From Ditylenchus dipsaci (taxonomy: Eukaryota > Nematoda > Chromadorea > Rhabditida > Anguinidae), in assembly GCA_004194705.1 (NCBI GenBank), contig SADC01001204.1, positions 1,984,001 to 2,048,000 on the forward strand: a stretch of DNA of 64,000 nt. The letters are read 5' to 3'. How positions within the stretch are numbered: position 1 is the stretch's first letter; the number at the start of each line of letters is the position of its first letter. Positions 45,640-55,296 of the stretch are shown piece after piece. The notes beneath the pieces were generated by a model that made no database searches, was not told the origin of the DNA, and was given only the letters and a program-made list of their open reading frames with translations. The translations under genes and the position numbers were made by a program.

Positions 45640-46488
45640 TGTAGCAAAACGGCGCTCGTACTAGTTTTTTGACTAGATGATAATAAAAAAGCGCCTAAAT
45701 ATGTCTTGTGACAGAACAATGTCAAATCATCAATTGACGCAACGCATGTGCATAAAAGCTGAAGTGGACCGCAAGTACCAATGTTCATTCGTGGATTTCA
45801 AAGAAGGGAAAGATTTGTCAGGTGTGTTCTTTGTATAAGATAGGCAATTGAGTCAGCTTTGTTGATGAATGCTGCGACAGGCTAGCACACAACCCTAAAA
45901 AATCAATAGCATAATTTTCACGCACAGATTTTTTCCTGAACCAATGGCTTTTTATATTTGCTGATGAAAAGTATCAGTATTTCCAAACAGCATATATTTT
46001 CTAATAAAAGCGCATTGAGCTTTAGATTTAAACCCCATGAAAATCTTAAAACTGAAAGTGGCTTCAATTCTTTAATTTTGCCTCTTTAATGCAAAAGTTT
46101 AATTTGATTTATTCAACAAAGAAAATTCGAAAACTTTATTATATGGACCAGGAATTTTTCTGCTTCTGTTTTTTTTCGAGAGAAAAAATAGAAAAAATCA
46201 TGGGTATAAGTTATAGGCCTAAGTCGTAGGCAAAAGTACTTCCCAAAGTATTTTCGACCGATTTTTTTACTAAAATCTGCTTAATTACGGTCGTCATTGC
46301 GGTTAAAAACACATTTTTTACCTTTCGAAAATTTTGCTAATATGCCCCTTTCTTACTAAAATTTCAAGTTCCAAAATATTTGGTGTATTTTTCTGCTTCT
46401 GTTTTTCTTGTTTTCTGTGTTTTTTCACTTCTGTTTTTCTGCTTTCCTGCTTCTGTTTTCTGAGGAAAATACTAGATTTGTCGAAAAT

Positions 46489-46712
46489 GCCGACTATTTA
46501 TTTTTGGCTATTTCGCCGGCTATATAGCCGGCGAAATGGCTAAATAGCTAAAAATAGCCGAAAATCGGCTATTTATAACAAAAATTTTGCTTTACATATG
46601 GAAAATTCAAATTTTTCAATGCAATCAAGCTTTTTTTGGCATAAACAACACCAATCACTCAAAGATAAATAAATAGCTATAAATGGCTATTTAGCCGATG
46701 GACAACTCTAGA
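46489..46712. repeat. Palindromic element, word AAATAGCCGGCTATTT
   Basis: The right end GCCGATGGACAACTCTA is the inverse of a TAGAGTTGTC header. The arms consist of GGCTATTT / AAATAGCC words around a CGCCGGCTATATAGCCGGCG palindrome. Confidence 0.7.
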
Positions 46713-47434
46713 AAATACTGTTTTTCTGTGTCTCTGCATATAATGGCTCTTGACTGGATGAATGGAATACAAATAGCGATTTGACCACAAACGACCTGGT
46801 GAACCGAAGCAGAGCAGCAATTAGCCGGAGCAGAAGCCCCTTGATGAAAGTCTAAAAAACGCAAAGAAGTTCCTCGCTGCAAGCCGAAACGGACCAAAAG
46901 TCAAACAGAATCTCATTGACTGTCTTCGTATTGCTCGAAATGTGTTTTGACGAATAGAGAGACTGCTTTTAAGTCTACCCCTTCAGCGCCAACTTCAATA
47001 TTTCTTACTAGTCCAATATAATAATTTTTTTTCAATATGGCCATAAGAACTGCTTAAACATATGTTTATAGAAAATACTGTAAGCTCATCATTATTAAAG
47101 CTTCTTATGTGATTTTGAGTCAAATTAGGTGTTTGGGAACACGTGCAATGGTGGGTGGCGGAGTATATATGTATATTTGCAAGTAGCGTCGATCTCTTTT
47201 TGAACACCACACTGAAACAAATTCAAGAAAAAAACTTTTAAATTCTTATGAAAGAGTATTATAGAAATTTTTGTGACCCTTCTGCACAAGCTGAACAAAT
47301 AAAAAAATTTACCTATTCAAATAATTTTACTAGAAAAGTTAAAACGTATCGGTTTTAGTCAAATTTTATCATTATTCTTCCTTATAATTTAAAACATTAC
47401 AGTTTTTCGACTAAATAATTTCACCCATTATAAA

Positions 47435-47788
47435 ATGAAGTTGCTTGCTGTATCAGTTTTTACATCCCTCGCCCTAGCTTATATTATGTTTGATAACAGT
47501 GTTAGCATTTGTGGCTGTGGAAACCGAAATATGACTGCGGCAGCGCGACAAGCTCGGATGCTTCGCCGCATGTCTCGTTTTAATGGAATGGATCCTAATG
47601 CAACTGCTGATGGTCCTCAAAATGGTAGGCGTTTTGGTAGAAGATTTGGAAGAAGAGGAAGAATGGGGAGATTTGGAAACAATAATAATAATGGCTTACG
47701 ACAACCTATGGCATTTCGACAAGGTTGGTGGGAAGATCCTCAAAATTTAACTGCTGTTGTGCCCCCAGCTGCTACAAATCTTAAGTAA
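47435..47788 (+). CDS. Small secreted Arg/Gly/Asn-rich peptide precursor, 117 aa
   Basis: Single-exon frame. A signal peptide (MKLLAVSVFTSLALAY) is followed by a short Cys segment (ICGCGN), a basic segment (QARMLRRMSRF), then NGRRFGRRFGRRGRMGRFGN with an NNNNN run, and a C-terminal WWEDPQNLTAVVPPAA. The RFGRR units fit the amidation-plus-dibasic logic of RFamide precursors (Gly as amide donor, RR as cleavage site). They are overlapping and very short, so a cationic antimicrobial or structural peptide is equally possible. A TATAAA box-like CCATTATAAAATG sits at the start codon, and an ATTACAG just upstream could accept a spliced leader. Intact, no frame lesion. Confidence 0.7.
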   Translation: MKLLAVSVFTSLALAYIMFDNSVSICGCGNRNMTAAARQARMLRRMSRFNGMDPNATADGPQNGRRFGRRFGRRGRMGRFGNNNNNGLRQPMAFRQGWWEDPQNLTAVVPPAATNLK

Positions 47789-47874
47789 AAAAAGAACTTT
47801 ATTTTTGCAAATATTTGATTTTCTTTATTTGATTTTTAAGATTGAGATAATATAAAAGTGAAAAATTATTAACA

Positions 47875-48114
47875 TGCCGTATTCTCTCTAATAGAAGCGC
47901 ACCAATTAAAAATCGTCTTTTCGGCGTTTTGTTTTCGACCCTCTTTTTAAAAACTTCTCTTATACAAGTCAGACCTCATTTTGTAGCCAGTGAGATGAGT
48001 TGCAAATTGAGGGTAACTTGCATGAGAGAAAATCTTAAAAAGTCGGTCAAAAACACAATGCCGAAAACACGATTTTAAATTCGGGGATGCGCTTTTATTA
48101 GATAGAATAAGGTA
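47875..48114. repeat. TIR element, header CCGTATTCTCTCTAATAGAA, word GCGC
   Basis: Left CCGTATTCTCTCTAATAGAAGCGC; right GCGCTTTTATTAGATAGAATAAGG. Inner arms are inverted (GGCGTTTTGTTTTCGACC / GGTCAAAAACACAATGCC). Same header family as 10736. Confidence 0.8.
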
Positions 48115-48410
48115 TTTGACGTTTAATATGTTTGTTTTTTTTAATAAAGAGCCACAGTCAATACTCTGATTAACTTAAAGAGCCATAGCCACGCGTTTTG
48201 AATTGTCTCCCACTTATTTAATTTTTTTGCCTAAAGATTCAACAACTTCCGTATTTTTCAACTTGGTTTCTAACAAAACAAGGACTAGAATCAAATTTTA
48301 GGTATGGGTTTGTTAGAAACCAAGTTGAAAATAAGTACAGAAGTTCAATGCTTAGCAAACTTTTTTGAATTGGCGGGGGACAACCGTTGTCGGAGACGGC
48401 AATGTCCCTT
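48115..48410. repeat. Partial hairpin related to 35543-35782
   Basis: TTGGTTTCTAACAAAACAAGG and its inverse GTTTGTTAGAAACCAA surround AAATTTTAGGTATGG, as in the centre of 35543-35782. The left outer arm is missing. Confidence 0.6.
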
Positions 48411-48479
48411 TAAAGGACCATACTTGTTAATGACAATGGGAATTTGGAAAATTCAAATGCGCACGGGACACTTTTTTAT

Positions 48480-49210
48480 GGCTCACATTGTTTTACCCCG
48501 CCAAATTACTGTTTTACCCCGCTAAATTATTTATCTACCCCGCCAAATTCAAATTTTAGTCAAATATTGCAGTAAATTTTGCGGGAATTAAAATTTTATA
48601 GTTAAAAATAACTTGGATCGCCCAGAACCCTGCCCGGAATGGCCAGAAGTCCTTGAAAGTTGGTTTTTGGGGGGTTTACTAAAGGGGATTAAACTTTTTC
48701 CGAAAATTCGATTGAGCGGATCAGTATTCCAGTCCGATGGGCTAAATCGCTCAAAATCTCACCCTGAACCATTCTCAACCATCTTTAACCACCTTGAACC
48801 ATCCGAACCAGTATCTTAATCCCTTAGATCAGTGCTTAGGATGGTTTAAGAGGGTTGAGAATGGTTCAGGGTGGAATTTTGAGTGATTTAGCCCATCGGA
48901 CTGAAATTCTGATCCGCTCAATCGAATTTTCGGAAAAAGTTTACTCCCCTTTAGTAAACCCATCAAAAACCAACTTTCAAGGACTTCTGGCCATTCCGGG
49001 GTAAGATTCTGGGCGATCCAAGTTATTTTTAACTATAAAATTTTAATTCCCGCAAAATTTACTGCAATATTTGACTAAAAATTTGAATTTGGCGGGGTAA
49101 ATAAATAATTTAGCGGGTAAAACAGTAATTTGGCGGGGTAAATGAGTATTTTGCTCAAAATTAAAATTTGGCGGGGTAAATCAGTAATTTGGCGGGGTAA
49201 ATTAGTTACA
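48480..49210. repeat. Hairpin with ACCCCGCCAAATTA word arms and shared core
   Basis: Each arm carries three to five copies of TTTACCCCGCCAAATTA, then TGCGGGAATTAAAATTTTA. Inside is the GGCCAGAAGTCCTTGAAAGT core related to 18045 and 22425, with an ACCATTCTCAACCATCTTTA centre. Confidence 0.85.
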
Positions 49211-49224
49211 GCCTTTTTTTATTC

Positions 49225-49533
49225 CGAAATTATTTTTTAATCATTTATATGTATTCAGAATAAATGATCAAAAATAACACAGCAGACACAGGGATCGAAC
49301 CTGAGACCAATAGACAGTATACCAAATGCTTTTTGAACCCAAAAAAGTAAAAAAAATTTGCTCTAAGTGGACGACCACTTGGTTTGGTTAGTTCAGACAA
49401 AGAAAATTAAATTTCCGTGCACTTGGGGGGGGGGGGGGGGTGGGAGGATGCACTTAGAGGGGGTGCACTTGGGCTTTTACGAGACCAATAATCACCGCAC
49501 TAAGCTGCTTTACCACTAAGCTACCTGGGTTAC
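49225..49533 (-). repeat. SINE-like copy split by a 168-bp insertion
   Basis: On the minus strand the A-box-like TAGCTTAGTGGTAAAGC (near 49525) and B-box GGTTCGATCCC (near 49292) match the copy at 41362. Between them lies 49313-49480, flanked on both sides by GAGACCAATA (49303-49312 and 49481-49490), a 9-10 bp target-site duplication. The insert starts GACAGTATACC and ends GGGCTTTTAC, and contains the CCAAGTGGTCGTCCACTT palindrome and a long G run. Confidence 0.7.
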
Positions 49534-49933
49534 TCTTAGATACTCTGTTTTTTATTATTATATTCAAAAAAACATAATTCAAAAAGTATTTTAAAAAAAA
49601 GTGTCCCGCGCGCATTTGAATTTGCAAATTCCATTGTCATCAACAAGTATGGTCCTTTAAGTTGTGAAAAGTTCGTTCTCTGTTAGGGTTTGAGCATTTT
49701 TAGTCTCGTTTTAGGACTTCTGCTTAATTATTAATTTAGACCTTGAAATTGCAAGTATTCCAATGTTATTGATCGTTTTAGCAAAAGAAATAATTTTCGG
49801 TGCTTTGAAGGCAGAACTTTTTTGAAAATATAGTTGCGTAGAAGCGAGGTTTTTCCTTTGAAATAAACTAAAAACTCAATTTGAGGTTTTTTTTATTTTC
49901 TTTACAATTTTTCGGTTCTGAACTATCAAGTAA

Positions 49934-50312
49934 TGTCAAAATTGAAACACTCGTCAAAATACGTGAATCTCTCGTCAAATTTTTAAAATTTCTTGTTCTC
50001 GGTGATTACGCTTTAATGTTTTCGCACCAGCATGTAGCCCGGAATCTCTTGTTTATAATGAGCTATCAACTGGCGGAGTACAATATTGAAAAGTGGGAGA
50101 ACAATTATATTTTAAAAACCACACCTATTTTTTCAAAGTGTATTGTCTTTCCGACTTTTCAATGTTGTAGTCAGCCAATTGATAGCTCATTGGAAACCAG
50201 AGATTCTGGGCTACATTCTGGCGCAAAAAAATCAAAAAATTGAAGAGCAATAACCGAGGACAAGAAGTTTTTAAAATTTGACGGGAGATTCACATATTTT
50301 GACGGGTGTTCA
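49934..50312. repeat. Hairpin element, word CGTCAAAATACGTGAATCTC
   Basis: The left arm ACACTCGTCAAAATACGTGA and the right arm TCACATATTTTGACGGGTGT are inverted, as are AGCCCGGAATCTCTTG / CAGAGATTCTGGGCT and GAGCTATCAACTGGC / GCCAATTGATAGCTC. The 120-codon open frame across it is a by-product of the hairpin. Confidence 0.8.
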
Positions 50313-51571
50313 CCTACAGCCAACAAATTAATGATGGAATAAATGATTTGAGTAATGGATAATTTTAATTTTAATTGTTGTACCACCTTTTGTGGAAATA
50401 TGCCTCCATGCCCCGGCTTTTGCAGGAAGTTATTAGTGCTCTATAACAATATAATGCAAAATCCCACCCGAGTGGGTCTAATGTTAATGAAGCATCCATC
50501 GACTTAACTTAGTTCTTTTTCATTATATGCCCTACCCTTCTGTAAACCTATCATTAAACTAATATATTATGGAAGGGTGGTCCAGATAATGTAAAAACAA
50601 CCTTTAGTTATCTCTGTTTGTACAGGCAAACTGTTTTTTGAAGGGAAAACTCGTGGCGCACTAGGTCTTTTACGTGATTTACTTCACGCACTAGGTCTTT
50701 TACGTGAGCCACAGATGCTATTAGTGAACGACAGTGTTTTTTATTACTTATCATAAGAGACTATTGAACAAAGTTGTATCTCAAAATATTTCTTCTGTGA
50801 ACTGAGCTAATACGCCGTTTAAAAAATAAGCGCTGAGCATACCCCTTTTAGATTCCCATTTGGCTAGCGCTTACGTGAAATCAATGGTACTTTACCCTCT
50901 GTTTGACAAAGCCTTGATTTTACGAACATTTTGCCGGTCTACAGGGGATTCTTCAAACCGAAGTTTGACTGTACATTAAAAAAATATACACCCTGTTCAA
51001 ACTAGATTTGGCCTGGTTAATTGACGACATTTTTTAATAAACAGCATTCTTTTAAAATCAACACCTTGGCACGGTCTCTTGCGGTGTCGGTTTGATTAGA
51101 TTTAACTGTGTTCGAATATGCAGGAAATCAGGTGTATGTTATATGTAGAGACGACTATAGTATTGATGAATAATTTTGTTTATTCATGTTCTGCATACAG
51201 ACTATGTATGTAGTGTCTTATCAAAACTTGACTTAATTATAGCAATTTTTGGCTGATTTCTGCCTTTTCTAACACTCCTTAACAATTTCAAAACAAACTT
51301 TCTATAAGGAGAAACACAACCTAGAGTAACAATAAACTCCACAATTGAATGAGCTTTGAAAACACAGAAACACATATCGTAGCTGATGCTGTGTGAGGAA
51401 TTTCAAACAAAAGAAACGAAAAAAACATCAATACAGGTGCCAATATAAAACAGTCACAATACAGGCTTGAACCACTGAAAGAATAATAATAGAATTTTGA
51501 GATTTTTTTTTGAAAGCAGGCGACTGTCTTTTAATTACGTGATAAAAAAAACGCAAGAGCAGTCATTTCTA
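50313..51571. other. Intergenic stretch
   Basis: A tandem duplication ACGCACTAGGTCTTTTACGTGA is at 50655-50700. A lone arm of the CAGT family ends at 50977 (GAAGTTTGACTGTAC). No gene supported. Confidence 0.5.
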
Positions 51572-52147
51572 TTATAATAGTAACAACCAGCACACAAAAA
51601 CTATCAAAATAGGTACATATATATAGTAAGTAGGAAAAACAACAAAAGTTGGTTCAGTCTCAAAATAATTTATAAAAATTGGGTCATAGTTTGTTGTCCA
51701 CGCCACAACATTTGAGAAATTTGGGTAGCTGCTGAAAGGACAGTGTAAACAATACAACAATAAATGCAAAACAACAAAAATAGCACTAATCCAACAAAAC
51801 TTTGATGTTCAACCATTTTAAATATTTATTAGGGAATATTAATAAATATCTTACAGCCAATGATAGCATTATCCCAGCCACCATATTTGAAGCTGCTCCA
51901 AAACAGACCAAAGTCATGACCACACTGCTGAAATAGCCGAAAACATGTCTGCCGAATCCAGTTTGGTATACGGCAGCCAAAGGTGTTAAAATGACAAATT
52001 TGGAAGAGCCCATGCAAGTCTCAAATGTCAAACACCAGAAAGTGTGGTTTAAAATAAACCACTTGAAGTGGCCCATGGTTTTGGATTGGGTGATGACTAC
52101 GTAGAACATAAATGGAGCTAGCAACCATGTTATTAAAAGGTGGAACT
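51572..52147 (-). pseudogene. Chemoreceptor fragment, srh/sri-like 7TM
   Basis: The minus-strand exon starts after CTATTCTAG at 52147 and reads FHLLITWLLAPFMFYVVITQ, SKTMGHFKWFILNHTFWCL (the K-x-M-x-x-[YF]-K-W-x-x-L-x-x-H-x-W signature of srh-type receptors), then helix 3 and ASNMVAGIMLSLAVRYLLI. At about 51786-51830 the frame ends (LNIKVLLD-stop) and the homologous reading continues one base over (FVVLHLLLYCLHCPF, then PTYYIYVPILIVFVCW, helix 5) to a stop at 51572. Helices 1 and 6-7 were not found. It is a fragment with one frameshift beside AAAGTTTTGTTGG. Confidence 0.65.
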
Positions 52148-53759
52148 AGAATAGCAGTAATAAAAGTTTAGCAAGGCTTCTGAAGGCAGTGTTATTTTGG
52201 TCATAGCTAGTTAGTGGGGGTTTTGTCTTTAAAAATTAAAAGAAAACTGAGTGGGCTTGTATAAAATTGTATCGAGGAGTGCATTGTTAGTATAGGTAAA
52301 TAATTTTTTTAATTCACTTAATTTAAGTTAAAAGTGTGGGATTATTTTTAAAAATAGTGTGACTTTCATTTGTTATTAACTATTAATTAACTATTTGTGC
52401 AGAAAAATTATGCAGAATTATGAGTTTCATGAAAATGATTACTATGAAAATTGCAAAATTCTATCGAACGGCTCAAAAATCGACACTCGACTTCTCATGC
52501 TTAGTTTTTATTGCTTAGAAATGGTAGAATTCTATTAAAAAATCGAATGTGTTTAAGTTCTTTTCAAAGTGCGATCGGACCCTAAACTGACACCTAATCC
52601 TTTTTAAACGTGAGAGGGCAGCTTGACAGTGACTAGGCATTTGTTTGGGTGGATGTAAATTAGTTTTGTTGTCACCAAATGGTACGCAGGTTCGACCCCA
52701 CTTAGTAGCACGTTAGTTATTTTGGCTTGTCTGGGGTGATTCAGGACGCTGATTTTGAACCTGGTCAAAAAGTCAAATAACTTCTAAGAATTGTTCAAAC
52801 AAGCTAAAATGACCAGGCAGTGTCAAACCCACGCACCAATTTAAGCCAACAAAAACCAACACTTATTCATCGAAAAAATTCTAGTGATAGAAGTTGCCCG
52901 CTCCTTTTAATGGCCGGCGGCCCTATGTAACATATTTTCAGTGAGTCGTAAAAAATTTCGTTCGAGACAATATACGAAGATAACTGATTTAGAGGACAAG
53001 AGCAAAAAATTCTCTTTATTGGCTATGCCTAACCTAATGCGAGTGTTATAAGTTCAGCATGATAAAGCTGTCGCTCAAACAAGAAATTTTTTTAAACAAA
53101 TAAATACATTATAAGATAAAAAGCTTATAAAAATTTACTAACTTTGTTATTAGTAAGACATTTAATTAATTCAGATTTTTAGCTAGGTCAACTGTTTTCT
53201 ATTAGGTTGTTCACAAAGTTCGTAGCCTCTATAACTCACTTTTCACCAATTACCTAGCAAATTTGATACCTATGACTAATAATGTTAACTAAGCTTGCCA
53301 TCATCAGATTTGAGATTTCAGATTTTTTTTTGAAATTTGCATTTGTACCACTTTACCTCTCAAAATTTTTTGAACTCCTGCCGTATTTTCAAATTCAAGT
53401 TTTTCTTTTTTTAAATTTGAAATATTCACTTTATTATAGCTTCGCAGTCATTATTAAATGACTTCAAGCTCTTCAAAGTCTTTTTGAGTCAAAAAATAAA
53501 AATTTGAACTTAAAAATTTGGCGGAATTAAAATTTTTTGGAAATTTAAGGCGGTACCAAGGCAAAATTGTGGGGATCAATTTCAAGAATTTTTTTTTCTC
53601 TCAAATTTTGATGATGGCAAACACAGTTAACATTAAAAACTATTATCAGACTTTAATATCATATCAACATAGAGTTTGGATCGGTGCCAACTGACAAACT
53701 CACTCTCGATTTAGCATACAAAGAAGAAAAATTCGAATTTGTTCCATAAAAATATTTAC
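52148..53759. other. Intergenic stretch
   Basis: 52685-52705 has a B-box-like GCAGGTTCGACCCC without a convincing A-box. 53203-53225 (TTAGGTTGTTCACAAAGTTCG) resembles a mariner terminus, but no partner was found. A GGCAAAATTGTGGGG fragment of the ACCAAGG family is near 53555. Confidence 0.45.
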
Positions 53760-54012
53760 TTAAAGGGGCATACCAGCGCGTTACACCGCGATTGAGACTG
53801 TGGACCAGCATTGAGACCAGCAGTTTTTCGAAAATCGTCCTTGCTCTCACTCGTTTAACTCAAATCTAAAATTCATGACCTTAGTCTACTTTTAAAAAGT
53901 AGGCAGAAAACTTTTGTCTGATTCGGTAGAACGCTTATAAAAAAAAGTCAAGAGTGGAACAAATTGCTGGTCCACGCCTTAATTACAGTGTAACGCGCTG
54001 GTATGCCCTTTA
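53760..54012. repeat. Hairpin MITE, header TTAAAGGGGCATACCAGCGC
   Basis: Near-perfect inverted ends TTAAAGGGGCATACCAGCGC / GCGCTGGTATGCCCTTTAA, with the word GCGTTACAC following and ATTGCTGGTCCA / TGGACCAGCATT inside. It shares AAAGGGGCATACC with 35543-35782. Confidence 0.85.
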
Positions 54013-54102
54013 AAAAAAGAAAAGTGACCATAAAATAGGGTAGAAACGGTATAATGAATGCTTATAAAAAATGTATTTTCGAAATGTTTTTAGCAACACA
54101 AA

Positions 54103-54407
54103 ATGTTCTACTGTGGAAAATGTGGCTGTGAAGAGGACCGAATTGAGCAGTGCTTTTCGACGTTAAAAGAGTTAGAGCAACACATTTTTCTCGATCATGT
54201 GAGGTCGAAAAAATCTTTCATTGCTTTTACTGTCTAAGCTCTATGTCAAGCAGTTATTTCACTGAGCTTGATCTTCTTCAACACTGTTGCGATTATCATA
54301 AAGAAATCAAGGATGTAGTAGTGAGCTCTTTTTCTGATCTTTATAGTGACCAAATTTTACTAATTTCTAATCGAATTTTTTTCACAAAAACAGAATTGGA
54401 TTTTTAG
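54103..54407 (+). CDS. Small two-finger C2H2-like zinc-binding protein, one frameshift
   Basis: From the start at 54103 the frame reads MFYCGKCGCEEDRIEQCF, LKELEQHIFLDH (C-x2-C ... H-x5-H, first finger) and would stop shortly after HVRSKK. At the A6 run 54208-54213 the homologous text continues one base over: IFHCFYCLSSMSSSY, LLQHCCDYHKEI (C-x2-C-x17-H-x4-H, second finger), to a stop at 54407. Together about 100 aa, probably a nucleic-acid-binding nuclear protein by family analogy. A TTTTTAG acceptor lies just before the start. The homopolymer shift may be a sequencing error. Confidence 0.55.
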
Positions 54408-54470
54408 ATATTAAGAGAAATTAGTATTAATACTTAGATTATCAGGGTATTGGTTCAATACTTATAGTTA

Positions 54471-55030
54471 CAGTGGAAGCTGGATAAACCGCCACCCCTG
54501 GGCTCGCCGATTCTGTGTCGCTTCATCGGGGTAACGGTTTATTGCGGTGTAATTTTATCGGGTTTTTTTAACCATTACAGTCAACACACTTGTCTGAAAC
54601 TCAGATGAAAAACATGAAAACTCAAAAAAGATAGATGATTAAAAAACGACAAAGCCAAACAAAGAAAATAATCAGAGAGAAATAAAATTGATGCAAAATC
54701 AAATTTGTTTTGATTTTAGCCGAAAATTTGAAAAAGATTGCAAAAATGTTAGGTGGCAGTTTATTGAGAACGATCATATTTGGCGGGACCGGGTCGGAGC
54801 CCCTATCCTTCAATGGGGGAGAGAGGTAGTTTGCCTTGGTCCCCCTGTTCTTATTGTGATTTTTCAAAATTTAGGATTACTAAATGTTGCCATCATATGT
54901 TAGGACGGAATCAATCGTATTTTAGACTCATGTTTAAGTTCGTCCTAACATACGCTGGATTACTTTTGCCTGAGGCTTAGCTTAAAACTCACGAAAAAAC
55001 AACAAGAGGGGGTACCAAGGTACCCCCCCC
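54471..55030. repeat. Degenerate CAGT-family arm and TTGGTCCCCCTGTTC hairpin
   Basis: 54471-54560 begins CAGTGGAAGCTGGATAAACC, with CGGTTTATTGCGG inverse text. 54825-55030 is a hairpin with GCCTTGGTCCCCCTGTTCTTA and inverse AACAAGAGGGGGTACCAAGG arms, enclosing inverted CATATGTTAGGACGGA / TCGTCCTAACATACG. Confidence 0.65.
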
Positions 55031-55296
55031 CATTAAGAGATAGGGCCGGGTATGGGGTGGTGGTTCACCGAGCTAGGCGGTTTTTTAGGTTCGAGTGTAG
55101 CTCAAAACTAAAGCAAGACAAAATCAGTAAAAATAAAAAAATTTCATTCAAGAAACAGTAACATATTTTTCTAAAGAAAACCAGGAATCAATATAAATCT
55201 GGAGAAAAAGTTTGAAAAACAAAACTTAAGCAAATTCTTAATTTAAGATAATTTTGACAACGGCCTACTCAGTAGCTATAAATATACGTTTCTGCA

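Larger units (their letters stand above)
44300..47434. other. Long intergenic stretch with repeats
   Basis: Upstream of both neighbouring genes. Holds elements at 45484-45639 and 46489-46712 (listed separately), a CCTTGGTCCCCCAAGGCAAA palindrome at 45143-45162, and TTTCTGCTTCTGTTTTTC simple repeats at 46390-46460. No coding region supported. Confidence 0.5.
48411..49660. mobile_element. 1.25-kb TIR element, header TTAAAGGACCATAC
   Basis: About 60 bp terminal inverted repeats: TTAAAGGACCATACTTGTT, CCCATTGTC-type text, then ATGCGCACGGGACAC, matched in inverse at 49601-49660. Flanks allow TTTAA/TTAA target sites. No transposase. It has accumulated further insertions: a GGCGGGGTAAA-word hairpin, a SINE-like copy and, within that, a 168-bp insert. 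A lone arm of the same family is at 41035-41120. Confidence 0.85.

Noticed and set aside
49881..50243. 120-codon plus-strand frame
   Set aside because: It spans a hairpin element whose inverted arms generate the open frame; the residues mirror the arms.
52680..52720. Third SINE copy
   Set aside because: B-box-like only; no A-box at the right distance and no shared tail.
53203..53225. mariner element start (TTAGGTTGTTCACAAAGTTCG)
   Set aside because: No matching inverse terminus or transposase text nearby; left only as a note.
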